From positions 1 through 9,657 of the forward strand of contig WFOM01000056.1 of NCBI GenBank assembly GCA_015488075.1: a DNA stretch of 9,657 nucleotides, in the 5' to 3' direction. Position 1 is the first letter of the stretch; each line of letters starts with the position of its first letter. Below the pieces are notes generated by a model. The model saw only the letters and a program-made list of their open reading frames with translations, was not told where the DNA came from and ran no database searches. Source of the stretch: Helicobacteraceae bacterium. Lineage in GTDB: Bacteria > Campylobacterota > Campylobacteria > Campylobacterales > Sulfurimonadaceae. Of the stretch, positions 1-6,430 are shown in pieces. The translations under genes were made by a program, and so were the position numbers.

Positions 1-388
1 GTTTTATCTGCATAAGAATCGCTATGGTATCTTTTATAAGTTTTCTTTTTTGCATTGTTATGTTTAGGTTGTTGCTGTCTCTTAGAGCATTGGCATACTT
101 TATACCGTAGTATATCCCTCCGCTTCTAAAGACAGACTGGTTAAAATTTATGGAGTAGTTTTTTGTTGTCTGTTCATTGTTATAGGGGTTTGATTTGTTA
201 TATCTGAAGTTTAGCTGAAGCGGAGATATCCATGAATCTCTTAACTTTTTAGACTCCACTTCATTTTTTTCATACTCATACTTGAAACTTTTTTGTTTTA
301 TATCCGATAAATACTTGTTCAAATCTTCATTTGCAAAAGATATACTAAAAAGAGCCAACGGTATTAGATAAAGAGTCAAATGCTTCAT
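1..388 (-). CDS. TolC-like outer-membrane efflux protein, N-terminal part (cut by window edge)
   Basis: Outer-membrane channel subunit expected to work with a periplasmic adaptor and an inner-membrane pump. The first 129 residues are visible and the reading frame stays open to the window edge. Residues 1-19 form a signal peptide (MKHLTLYLIP..., likely cut after SISFA, before NEDL). A charged helical stretch follows (about 22-50). Then comes a segment of beta-strand character (SWISPLQLNFRYNKSNPY, then NYSINFNQSVFRSGGIYYGIKYA), which I recognise as the start of the TolC/OMF fold in Campylobacterota homologues. The start at 388 is supported by a very good Shine-Dalgarno (AAAAGGAGAT at 391-400). 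It lies inside the 3' end of the aminotransferase gene, giving a 44-bp overlap in another frame. It is the last visible gene of a four-gene block whose first gene is a matching adaptor. The assignment rests on N-terminal sequence only. Confidence 0.8.
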   Translation of the reverse strand, partial: MKHLTLYLIPLALFSISFANEDLNKYLSDIKQKSFKYEYEKNEVESKKLRDSWISPLQLNFRYNKSNPYNNEQTTKNYSINFNQSVFRSGGIYYGIKYANALRDSNNLNITMQKRKLIKDTIAILMQIK

Positions 389-1529
389 CTATCTCCTTTT
401 TTGTTATAGTAAGAGGCGGCAAAAATCTCAATGTATTTCGTCCAGCTTTTAAAACCATTACACCGTTTTCTCTTGCTTTGTTTATAACATTTGTTAAAGT
501 ATCGCCGTCTTTGCATCTAAGACCTGCCATAAAACCGATACCTACTTTTTTTATAAATTTATCTTGATTATTGCTGAAAAAATCTTCCAGTTTTTCATTA
601 AAATACTCTTTAATCTCATCCAACTTGCCGCTTTTTTTATAGTCATTTAGTATATCTACAACTTCTACAACGGCAGTTGAGCTTAGATAATTTCCACCAA
701 AGGTTGAACCGTGATCACCCGGAGAAAATATCTCTTTCAGTCTTGTCATGACTATCCCGACCGGAACTCCTCCCCCTACACCTTTTGCAAGTGTTATGAT
801 ATCAGGCTCTATCTCATAAAGGTTTGAAGCCAAAAACTCACCTGTTCTGTAAACACCTGTTTGAACTTCATCAACTATAAGTAGTATATCTTTTTCTTTT
901 AAAAACCTCTCTAACTCTTTTACTTTTTGCCTATCAAGCGGCTCTACACCGCCTTCTCCCTGAACAAGTTCTATCATAACAGCAACTGTATGATCATCTA
1001 CAAGATTTTTTATATGATCTAAATCTTTGGCATATACAAAACCGTCTGGAAAAGGTCCAAAATAGTTGTGCATATCAACCTGTCCTGTTGCTTTTACCGT
1101 TGTTATGGTTCTGCCGTGAAAAGAGTGATCAAGTGTTATAATCTTGTATCTTTTTATGTTTCCGTCTTTGTCTGTGCCGTATTTTCTGGCTATCTTTATA
1201 GCACCTTCGTTTGCTTCAGCTCCACTGTTTGCAAAAAAACATTTCATATCATATCCACTTGTCTCTACTACCGCTTTTGCTGCTTGTGCCTGTGGAGTTA
1301 TATAGTAAAGATTTGATATATGAAGTATATCTTTAGCCTGTTTACACAAAGCATCACTGAGTCTCTTGTTGGAATGTCCTACACTTACAACACCTATACC
1401 GCTTGTGAGATCTATGTATTTTTTACCGTTTTTGTCATAAAGTGTGGCATTTTCACCTCGGACAAACTCGACATCCGCTCTTGCATAGGTGTTTAGTATA
1501 TATTTTTGATCCAACTCTTTTGTATCCAT
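345..1529 (-). CDS. argD: Class III PLP aminotransferase, acetylornithine aminotransferase type
   Basis: Fold-type I class III aminotransferase of 394 residues, the usual ArgD length. ArgD converts N-acetylglutamate semialdehyde plus glutamate to N-acetylornithine plus 2-oxoglutarate in the cytoplasm (arginine synthesis) and often also serves as the lysine-pathway aminotransferase. Visible motifs are the phosphate-binding NSGAEANEGAIKIARKYG (about 101-118), SFHGRT (136-141), the pyridine-N aspartate in LLIVDEVQTG (D220), the Schiff-base lysine in ITLAKGVGGGVPVG (K249), GDHGSTFGGN (271-280) and the C-terminal arginine in LRFLPPLT (R368). The start has a GAAGG Shine-Dalgarno and lies 1 bp after the stop of the molybdopterin oxidoreductase gene, so the two are co-transcribed and probably coupled. 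No other arginine gene is in the window. A related omega-aminotransferase (succinylornithine, 4-aminobutyrate or diamine specificity) cannot be excluded from motifs alone. Confidence 0.82.
   Translation of the reverse strand: MDTKELDQKYILNTYARADVEFVRGENATLYDKNGKKYIDLTSGIGVVSVGHSNKRLSDALCKQAKDILHISNLYYITPQAQAAKAVVETSGYDMKCFFANSGAEANEGAIKIARKYGTDKDGNIKRYKIITLDHSFHGRTITTVKATGQVDMHNYFGPFPDGFVYAKDLDHIKNLVDDHTVAVMIELVQGEGGVEPLDRQKVKELERFLKEKDILLIVDEVQTGVYRTGEFLASNLYEIEPDIITLAKGVGGGVPVGIVMTRLKEIFSPGDHGSTFGGNYLSSTAVVEVVDILNDYKKSGKLDEIKEYFNEKLEDFFSNNQDKFIKKVGIGFMAGLRCKDGDTLTNVINKARENGVMVLKAGRNTLRFLPPLTITKKEIDEAFDSLSNTVGSF
391..400 (-). promoter_or_regulatory. Ribosome-binding site of the TolC-like gene, inside argD
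   Basis: The minus strand reads AAAAGGAGAT, followed after two more bases (AG) by ATG at 388-386. This near-perfect anti-16S match lies within the coding sequence of the upstream aminotransferase and decides the start of the truncated TolC-like gene. It suggests independent initiation in addition to coupling with argD translation. Confidence 0.75.
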
Positions 1530-1530
1530 T

Positions 1531-3276
1531 TTAAACCTTCTTGATTTTTACTTTTTTATCATGATATACTGCAGTTTTTCCAAGATACGAATGGTATGAC
1601 GGTGTAAGGTTGTTTATACCCGGTGTTCCTGCATAGATCAATACACAGTCACTTCTTAATCTGTCATCATTTTTGACTTTTAATCTGACTTCACCTATAT
1701 CGTTGTAAATGATCACTTCATCATTATCTTTGTATCCCAAAGATGGATGAAGAAAAACACAGCTTTGTCTGTTAAACTGTGAGTTTAGAGATGTTTTTGA
1801 TTTTGGAGTTATCAAAAACAGTGCATCGTCATCGTTGTCAAGATTTATCTCTATATCAAGTTCATCCAAGAACAAAAACTCACCGTCGTCTGTATCAAAT
1901 CCCTCTTTGTATGGAATCTCTTCCCTTTTTTCAACTTCTGTGATACCGTCTATGTTTGTTACAGAAAAGTTTTTAAAATGTTTTATATATTCTTCTTCAC
2001 TTTTTAGCTCAATCCCGAACTCATCACACAAAAATTTTGCCAAATCATACTCGCTTATACCAAAGTCAACATCTTTTATCTTTGGCATATCAAGCATGGC
2101 ATTGTGTGAGTATGATGTTCTTATATCGTTCTTGGCAAAAAAAGGTTTCGCAGGTATGACAAGATCAGATGCACTGCTTGTTTCGTTTTCATACAATCCA
2201 AAATAAATCCTGTTTTGAACTTTGCTAAATTCCTCTTTGACCGTATTTGAATCCGGCATCTGAGAAAGCGGATTTGCATTATACACAAAAACACTCTCAT
2301 AGTCATCAAACTTTACATTTACTTTTGAAACTTTTTTGGCTTTTTTTGTATCAAAAGGTGAGTCTATCCCCTCTTTTGAGTTTCCAAGATAAGCCACACC
2401 GCATCCCTCTTTTCCAAAAAGTCCACGAGCTACCGCAAAACCGTCTATGGCTCTTAGAACATCACTTCCATGTCTGTATCTTTGAACTCCAACTCCAACT
2501 ACTATTGCAACCTTTTTATCTTTTATAAAATGCAAAAAGTCACCTATATCGCCAAGTCCCACACCTATGCTCTCAAGTATAGCCTTTATCCTTATACCCT
2601 GCGTAAACTCATAATAATCCTCAAAATCACTTGCAACTCTCTCAAGACACTCCTCATCACAGCTTCCTTCTATATGTAAAAATCTGGTTAGCAAAAGTGC
2701 AAGATATATGTCACCTCCGGGTTTTATCTGTATGTGCAGATCTGCCATTTTGGCAACATCTGTTTTAACAGGGTCTATAACTATGATAGTTTTGTTTTTC
2801 AAAAGCGGTAACAGATGGCTTGATGTATGGTGAGGGTTTCTCCCCCATATAACTACAACCTCAGACTTTTCTATCTGGGACAGAGGCATATTTTTGTTTG
2901 AGCCTCTTCCTTCAATGATGCCTACCTCTCCTGCACCGTCACACAGGCTTCCGTCAGTCAAAACAGCTCCATAACTTCCGAAAAAATGCTCTACCACTTC
3001 TTGCATAAGTGCAAAATTTCCACTTCCTTTATAACAAAGCATCTTTTCTTTCGGAGTTGATTTTACTATGTGTTTTAGTATATCCAATGCTTCATCAAGA
3101 CTTATTTCTTCACCTTTGTATCTTGGCTTTTTTATAAAATCCTGTTCTTCAAAGTGATTCATATGCGGACACAAAAAACCCTGTGTATGACCTCTTTTTG
3201 AAGGATAAATCTTATCATCATATATAATCTCACAGGCATCATAACAATCAAGCGGACATGCGGTTATCTTACTCAT
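1531..3276 (-). CDS. Compact cytoplasmic molybdopterin (MopB-family) oxidoreductase, substrate unknown
   Basis: Molybdenum/tungsten bis-MGD oxidoreductase of the DMSO-reductase superfamily, 581 residues, which is short for the family (commonly 650 or more). The N-terminal [4Fe-4S] motif is C7-x3-C11-x3-C15 followed by C36 (CPLDCYDAC ... GFLCP). GSLCDGAGEVG (109-119) places C112 where the protein ligand to the metal is expected. Around 142-150 VVIWGRNPHH, and later VFVYNANPLSQMPD, resemble the nucleotide/cofactor-binding segments of the family. The C-terminus (about 505-581, with HPSLGYKDNDEVIIYNDIGEV) matches the molydopterin-dinucleotide-binding barrel. There is no twin-arginine leader, so it should be cytoplasmic. 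No iron-sulfur, cytochrome or membrane partner subunit is adjacent. It overlaps the adaptor gene by 8 bp and is followed after 1 bp by argD. The Shine-Dalgarno is weak, consistent with coupling. Family assignment is firm; the reaction is unknown. Confidence 0.85.
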   Translation of the reverse strand: MSKITACPLDCYDACEIIYDDKIYPSKRGHTQGFLCPHMNHFEEQDFIKKPRYKGEEISLDEALDILKHIVKSTPKEKMLCYKGSGNFALMQEVVEHFFGSYGAVLTDGSLCDGAGEVGIIEGRGSNKNMPLSQIEKSEVVVIWGRNPHHTSSHLLPLLKNKTIIVIDPVKTDVAKMADLHIQIKPGGDIYLALLLTRFLHIEGSCDEECLERVASDFEDYYEFTQGIRIKAILESIGVGLGDIGDFLHFIKDKKVAIVVGVGVQRYRHGSDVLRAIDGFAVARGLFGKEGCGVAYLGNSKEGIDSPFDTKKAKKVSKVNVKFDDYESVFVYNANPLSQMPDSNTVKEEFSKVQNRIYFGLYENETSSASDLVIPAKPFFAKNDIRTSYSHNAMLDMPKIKDVDFGISEYDLAKFLCDEFGIELKSEEEYIKHFKNFSVTNIDGITEVEKREEIPYKEGFDTDDGEFLFLDELDIEINLDNDDDALFLITPKSKTSLNSQFNRQSCVFLHPSLGYKDNDEVIIYNDIGEVRLKVKNDDRLRSDCVLIYAGTPGINNLTPSYHSYLGKTAVYHDKKVKIKKV

Positions 3277-4066
3277 CTTTAAACTCTACCTTAACAAGTT
3301 TTGAAAATACTTCAGGCGGATTTACAACTATATCCACCCTGTATTTTGACAGATTTATACTGTCTGCTATATTATAAACTCTTGAAGGTTTGTAATTAGT
3401 TTTTTTTCCATTGATATATATAATCTTTTTGTTTATGTTTTTTAATTCGTCCGCATCAACATATATGCTCAATAAAGCTTTAGAAATATCTGCAACTTTT
3501 ACCAACGGTGTAGAGGGGTTTACTACCTGGTTTGTCCTTACCATAATCTCATACAAAACAAACCCTTTTGCGGTTATGGTTTTGTCTTTTATCCTTTTTT
3601 CAAGCATCGCTTTTTTATACTCAAGATCAAACAAAGCAGAGTTGAGATTGTCCAGTTCTTTTTGTGTGTTTATAATCTGGTTTTTTGTATTTACTATGTC
3701 AAAAAAGGTATTGTCTTTTTCTATTTTTGATTTTATACTCAAATCTTTTATACTGTTATAGTTTTGAAGTTTTTTTTCAAGACTTGTTTTTAAATTTTTT
3801 ATAAGTTCCTCGTCAAGTTTTATACTCTGTTTTTTAAGTTTTATATTTTCTATGGTGCTGTTTAATTCTATCTTGTCCAAAGTATCATCTATCTTTACAA
3901 CAGGTAATGATGAAAGCTTTTTCCCAAGTTTGTCATAGTCGCAAAACAGAACTTCTCCACTGACATTTGAGGAGATTGTTCTTATCTCGTAAGGCTCTAT
4001 CTTTGCATAATAAACTTTAGAATACAAAGCGGAAAGGAAAACAGATACCATTAAAAAATATTTCAA
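3269..4066 (-). CDS. Short periplasmic adaptor (HlyD / membrane-fusion-protein type), TTG start
   Basis: Periplasmic adaptor that would bridge an inner-membrane pump and a TolC-like channel. It has 265 residues, shorter than typical adaptors (about 350-450). A signal-peptide-like N-terminus (MKYFLMVSVFLSALYS, 1-16) precedes the first half of a lipoyl-like barrel (IRTISSNVSGEVLFCDY, 28-44). A long helical hairpin rich in Lys, Glu and Leu runs about 65-162. The second lipoyl half is ITAKGFVLYEIMVRTNQVV (164-182), and a beta-barrel remnant follows to the end. The chosen start is TTG at 4066-4064, preceded by AAAAGGGAATAAAG. The next in-frame ATG (4051) lacks a Shine-Dalgarno and would cut into the signal peptide. 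First gene of the minus-strand block, it overlaps the oxidoreductase by 8 bp. The TolC-like gene at the block's end is its likely partner. The pump is not in the window. Confidence 0.78.
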   Translation of the reverse strand: MKYFLMVSVFLSALYSKVYYAKIEPYEIRTISSNVSGEVLFCDYDKLGKKLSSLPVVKIDDTLDKIELNSTIENIKLKKQSIKLDEELIKNLKTSLEKKLQNYNSIKDLSIKSKIEKDNTFFDIVNTKNQIINTQKELDNLNSALFDLEYKKAMLEKRIKDKTITAKGFVLYEIMVRTNQVVNPSTPLVKVADISKALLSIYVDADELKNINKKIIYINGKKTNYKPSRVYNIADSINLSKYRVDIVVNPPEVFSKLVKVEFKDE

Positions 4067-4084
4067 CTTTATTCCCTTTTGTGC

Positions 4085-4090
4085 TATAAT
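4085..4090 (+). promoter_or_regulatory. Probable -10 box of cheV
   Basis: TATAAT, preceded by TTTTGTGC, matches the Campylobacterota sigma-70 pattern of a T-rich stretch, TG and then TATAAT. It implies a leader of roughly 35 bases. AAGG at 4122-4125 is the Shine-Dalgarno for ATG 4133. Confidence 0.6.
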
Positions 4091-4091
4091 T

Positions 4092-4097
4092 TTTATA
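4092..4097 (-). promoter_or_regulatory. Probable -10 box for the adaptor/oxidoreductase/argD/TolC block
   Basis: The minus strand reads TGTTATAAA, an extended -10 (TG-n-TATAAA), about 26 bases upstream of the TTG start at 4066. It is the best candidate in the 66-bp spacer. No clear -35 box is seen, which is normal for Campylobacterota sigma-70 promoters. It sits one base from the opposing cheV -10 box. Confidence 0.45.
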
Positions 4098-4132
4098 ACA
4101 TTTTACCATTACATCATAAATAAGGCTAAAAT

Positions 4133-5086
4133 ATGTCTTTACTCGACAATATAGATGCTACTACTCAGCTTGCACAAAACAATGAAGTTCAACTGCTGGT
4201 TTTTAAAGTAAGCAATGATGAAAGTTCATCATACTATGCCATAAATGTTTTTAAAACCAGAGAAGTTGTAAATGCAAAAGATCATTTTTTAACCCAAATA
4301 CCGGGAGCAAATCCTTTTCTTGAAGGAACTATAGTTTTAAGAGGTATCCAGATACCCATACTTGATTTGCCAAGTTGGCTTGGAGTCAATCTTTCAAAAG
4401 AAGAAAAAGAAAGCTCCAAATTTCTTATATGTGATTTTAACGGTGTCATGATAGGTCTTAGGATAGTTTTGGCACACAGAGTTGTAAAGAAAAACTGGAA
4501 TGAACTGCACTCACCTGATAGCTACAGAACAAAAGACGGAGGTGTGGTTATAAATGACACCAGACTTGAAGACGGAAGTTTGTGTCTTGTTCTTGACTAT
4601 GAAAAGTTTTTGTCAGAAGTTTTGCCTCAGGCACTCGTTGACATTGACAGTGAAGTTGAGAGGATAAAAACAGAGATAAAAATACCGCAAAAACTTCAAA
4701 ACGGAACAGTTTTAATAGCTGAAGATTCACTGACCGCACAAAATCATCTAAGAGCAATATTTGAAAAAGTAGGACTAAAATACAAGATATTTGAAAACGG
4801 AAAAGAGCTGATAAACTACATAGAATCTTTGGAAAACAAAGATGAAATACCTGCTATCATAACAGATATAGAGATGCCTGAGATGAGTGGATTTACCGTT
4901 ATAAAAAGACTTAGAGAAGACCCTCAGACAAACAACATACCTGTCATAGTAAACAGTTCAATGACCGGAGATACCAACAAAAGAGAAGCAAGAAGTCTTG
5001 GAGCAGACGGCTTTATAGACAAAACAAAAAGCCACAATGTAGTTCATCTTATAGTAGATGCTATGAAAGAAAAAGGTTTAGAGTAA
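4133..5086 (+). CDS. cheV: Chemotaxis coupling protein CheV (CheW-REC)
   Basis: CheV couples chemoreceptors to the CheA kinase and carries a receiver domain whose phosphorylation tunes adaptation. It has 317 residues, a normal length. The CheW-like domain occupies about 15-170 (GANPFLEGTIVLRGIQIPILDLPSWLG is split across 58-84; later DGSLCLVLDYEKFL). A short helical linker follows (about 170-188), then the receiver domain (190-315). The receiver shows the acidic pair E197 D198, phospho-acceptor D245 (ITDIEMPEMSG), the switch serine at about S275 (VNSSMTG) and the conserved lysine K297 (FIDKTK). All catalytic positions are present, so it should be phosphorylatable. It stands alone, not in a chemotaxis operon, which is common in Campylobacterota. 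Many of these carry several cheV copies, so the paralogue (V1, V2 or V3) cannot be named. The start is set by TAAGG at 7 bases' spacing. Confidence 0.95.
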   Translation: MSLLDNIDATTQLAQNNEVQLLVFKVSNDESSSYYAINVFKTREVVNAKDHFLTQIPGANPFLEGTIVLRGIQIPILDLPSWLGVNLSKEEKESSKFLICDFNGVMIGLRIVLAHRVVKKNWNELHSPDSYRTKDGGVVINDTRLEDGSLCLVLDYEKFLSEVLPQALVDIDSEVERIKTEIKIPQKLQNGTVLIAEDSLTAQNHLRAIFEKVGLKYKIFENGKELINYIESLENKDEIPAIITDIEMPEMSGFTVIKRLREDPQTNNIPVIVNSSMTGDTNKREARSLGADGFIDKTKSHNVVHLIVDAMKEKGLE

Positions 5087-5095
5087 CTCTAAACC
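5075..5095 (-). terminator. Intrinsic terminator of the oad operon, built from the end of cheV
   Basis: A perfect 9-bp inverted repeat, GGTTTAGAG / CTCTAAACC, has a 3-base loop (TAA on the plus strand, which is the cheV stop codon). On the minus strand the stem is followed by TTTTTCTTTC, a proper U-tract, and it lies immediately after the oadB stop (5096-5098). On the plus strand the following bases are CTATTTAAAG, so it is a poorer terminator for cheV, though it could still protect the cheV mRNA 3' end. Confidence 0.75.
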
Positions 5096-6430
5096 CTATT
5101 TAAAGATAGATATAAGAACACCTGCCGCAACAGCTGAGCCTATAACTCCTGCGACATTTGGTCCCATAGCATGCATCAAAAGCATATTTGTTCTGTCGTA
5201 TTCCATTCCGACTTTGTTTGAAACCCTTGCAGCCATAGGAACGGCAGAAACTCCTGCTGAACCTATAAGAGGATTTATCTTGTTTCCAGGGAAAAGATTC
5301 ATAATCTTAGCCATCAAAACACCTGCTGCAGTTCCTATACCAAATGCCACAACACCCAAAACAAGTATACCCAAAGTATCTGGAACCAAGAACTTGTCAG
5401 CCTCAAGCTTGCTTCCGACTCCCAGACCAAGGAAAATAGTAGTAATGTTTATAAGTGCATTTTGAAGTGTATCACTGAGTCTTTCAACAACACCGCTTTC
5501 TTTTAGAAAGTTACCGAACATAAATGCACCGATAAGCGGAGTAGAATCAGGCAAAACAAGGATCGAGAGCATCAAAACAACTATAGGAAAAACAAGTTTT
5601 TCCATCCTTGTTACATGTCTTAGTGTTGACATTCTGATTCTTCTTTCTTTGTCTGTAGTGAGTGCTTTCATAATAGGAGGCTGGATTATAGGGACCATAG
5701 CCATATAACTGTATGAAGCAACAGCAATAGCTCCAAGCAATTCAGGAGCAAGGTGTGTTGCTATGTATATGGATGTTGGACCGTCTGCACCGCCTATAAT
5801 CGATATGGCACTTGCTTGTTTGAGTGTAAAATCAAACCAGTCAGTATATTGGCTAAGAGCAACCGCACCTACTAATGTTCCAAATATACCAAACTGTGCC
5901 GCAGCTCCAAGAAGAGCTGTTTTTGGATTTGACAGAAGCGGTCCAAAGTCTGTCATGGCACCAACACCCATAAAGATTATAATAGGGAAAAACTCGTTTG
6001 CAAGACCTGCCTGATAAATAGTATGCAAAAAGCCCTCACCGGCTATGTCTGCCACAGGTATGTTTGCCAAAAGTCCGCCAAAGCCTATAGGCAAAAGCAA
6101 AAGTGGCTCAAAACCTTTTTTGATGGCAAGCCAGAAGATTAAAAATGTTATAAGTATCATTATAACTCTTCCGGGACCCTGATAGAACTTTTCTCTGGCT
6201 ATTTTTTTCTCTCTTTCTTTTGGAGGAAGGTTTGCAAATTTGCTTTCATCAATCTTTGGATTTACCAAAGCGTATATACCTGTGGATTTAAGGAAATTAC
6301 TTACCATAACCACCATGTCCTGAGACTTGTAGCTGCTCTCTTTTGACTCAGATGAAGCCATTAGATTTGTTGCAGAAAAAAGAACAACAAATACAACCAA
6401 ACTCTTTAAAAATATCTTTTTCATTTGCAT
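5096..6430 (-). CDS. oadB: Oxaloacetate decarboxylase beta subunit, Na+-translocating
   Basis: Polytopic inner-membrane subunit that decarboxylates carboxybiotin and exports Na+ in the oxaloacetate decarboxylase complex. It has 444 residues. Hallmarks are [20 protein letters not shown] (106-125), [20 protein letters not shown] (159-178), IIGGADGPT (D216), [17 protein letters not shown] (Y242) and [18 protein letters not shown] (N386, G390, S395, R402). From memory, the Klebsiella residues known to matter are D203, Y229, N373, G377, S382 and R389. All match here with one constant offset of 13, so the subunit should be active. An N-terminal signal-like segment ([16 protein letters not shown]) plus about 60 mainly polar residues precede the first family helix. 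The ATG at 6430 overlaps the oadA stop (TAATG). The in-frame ATG at 6424 (third residue) has better spacing from AGGA and may be the true start. Near relatives (methylmalonyl-CoA or glutaconyl-CoA decarboxylase beta) are less likely given the adjacent oadA. Confidence 0.95.
   Translation of the reverse strand: MQMKKIFLKSLVVFVVLFSATNLMASSESKESSYKSQDMVVMVSNFLKSTGIYALVNPKIDESKFANLPPKEREKKIAREKFYQGPGRVIMILITFLIFWLAIKKGFEPLLLLPIGFGGLLANIPVADIAGEGFLHTIYQAGLANEFFPIIIFMGVGAMTDFGPLLSNPKTALLGAAAQFGIFGTLVGAVALSQYTDWFDFTLKQASAISIIGGADGPTSIYIATHLAPELLGAIAVASYSYMAMVPIIQPPIMKALTTDKERRIRMSTLRHVTRMEKLVFPIVVLMLSILVLPDSTPLIGAFMFGNFLKESGVVERLSDTLQNALINITTIFLGLGVGSKLEADKFLVPDTLGILVLGVVAFGIGTAAGVLMAKIMNLFPGNKINPLIGSAGVSAVPMAARVSNKVGMEYDRTNMLLMHAMGPNVAGVIGSAVAAGVLISIFK

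Noticed and set aside
1835..2206. Open plus-strand frame of 123 codons, Ser/Phe-rich
   Set aside because: Antisense to the molybdopterin oxidoreductase, which has clear motifs along this stretch. Low-complexity Ser/Phe content marks it as a shadow.
3411..3761. Open plus-strand frame of 116 codons, hydrophobic and Phe/Ser-rich
   Set aside because: It lies wholly antisense to the adaptor gene. The composition is what complementing Lys/Glu-rich coiled-coil codons gives, and it has no convincing ribosome-binding site.
5214..6014. Plus-strand open frames opposite oadB (5214-5465 and 5763-6014)
   Set aside because: Ala/Pro/Thr-rich antisense readings of conserved OadB segments, with no start signals.
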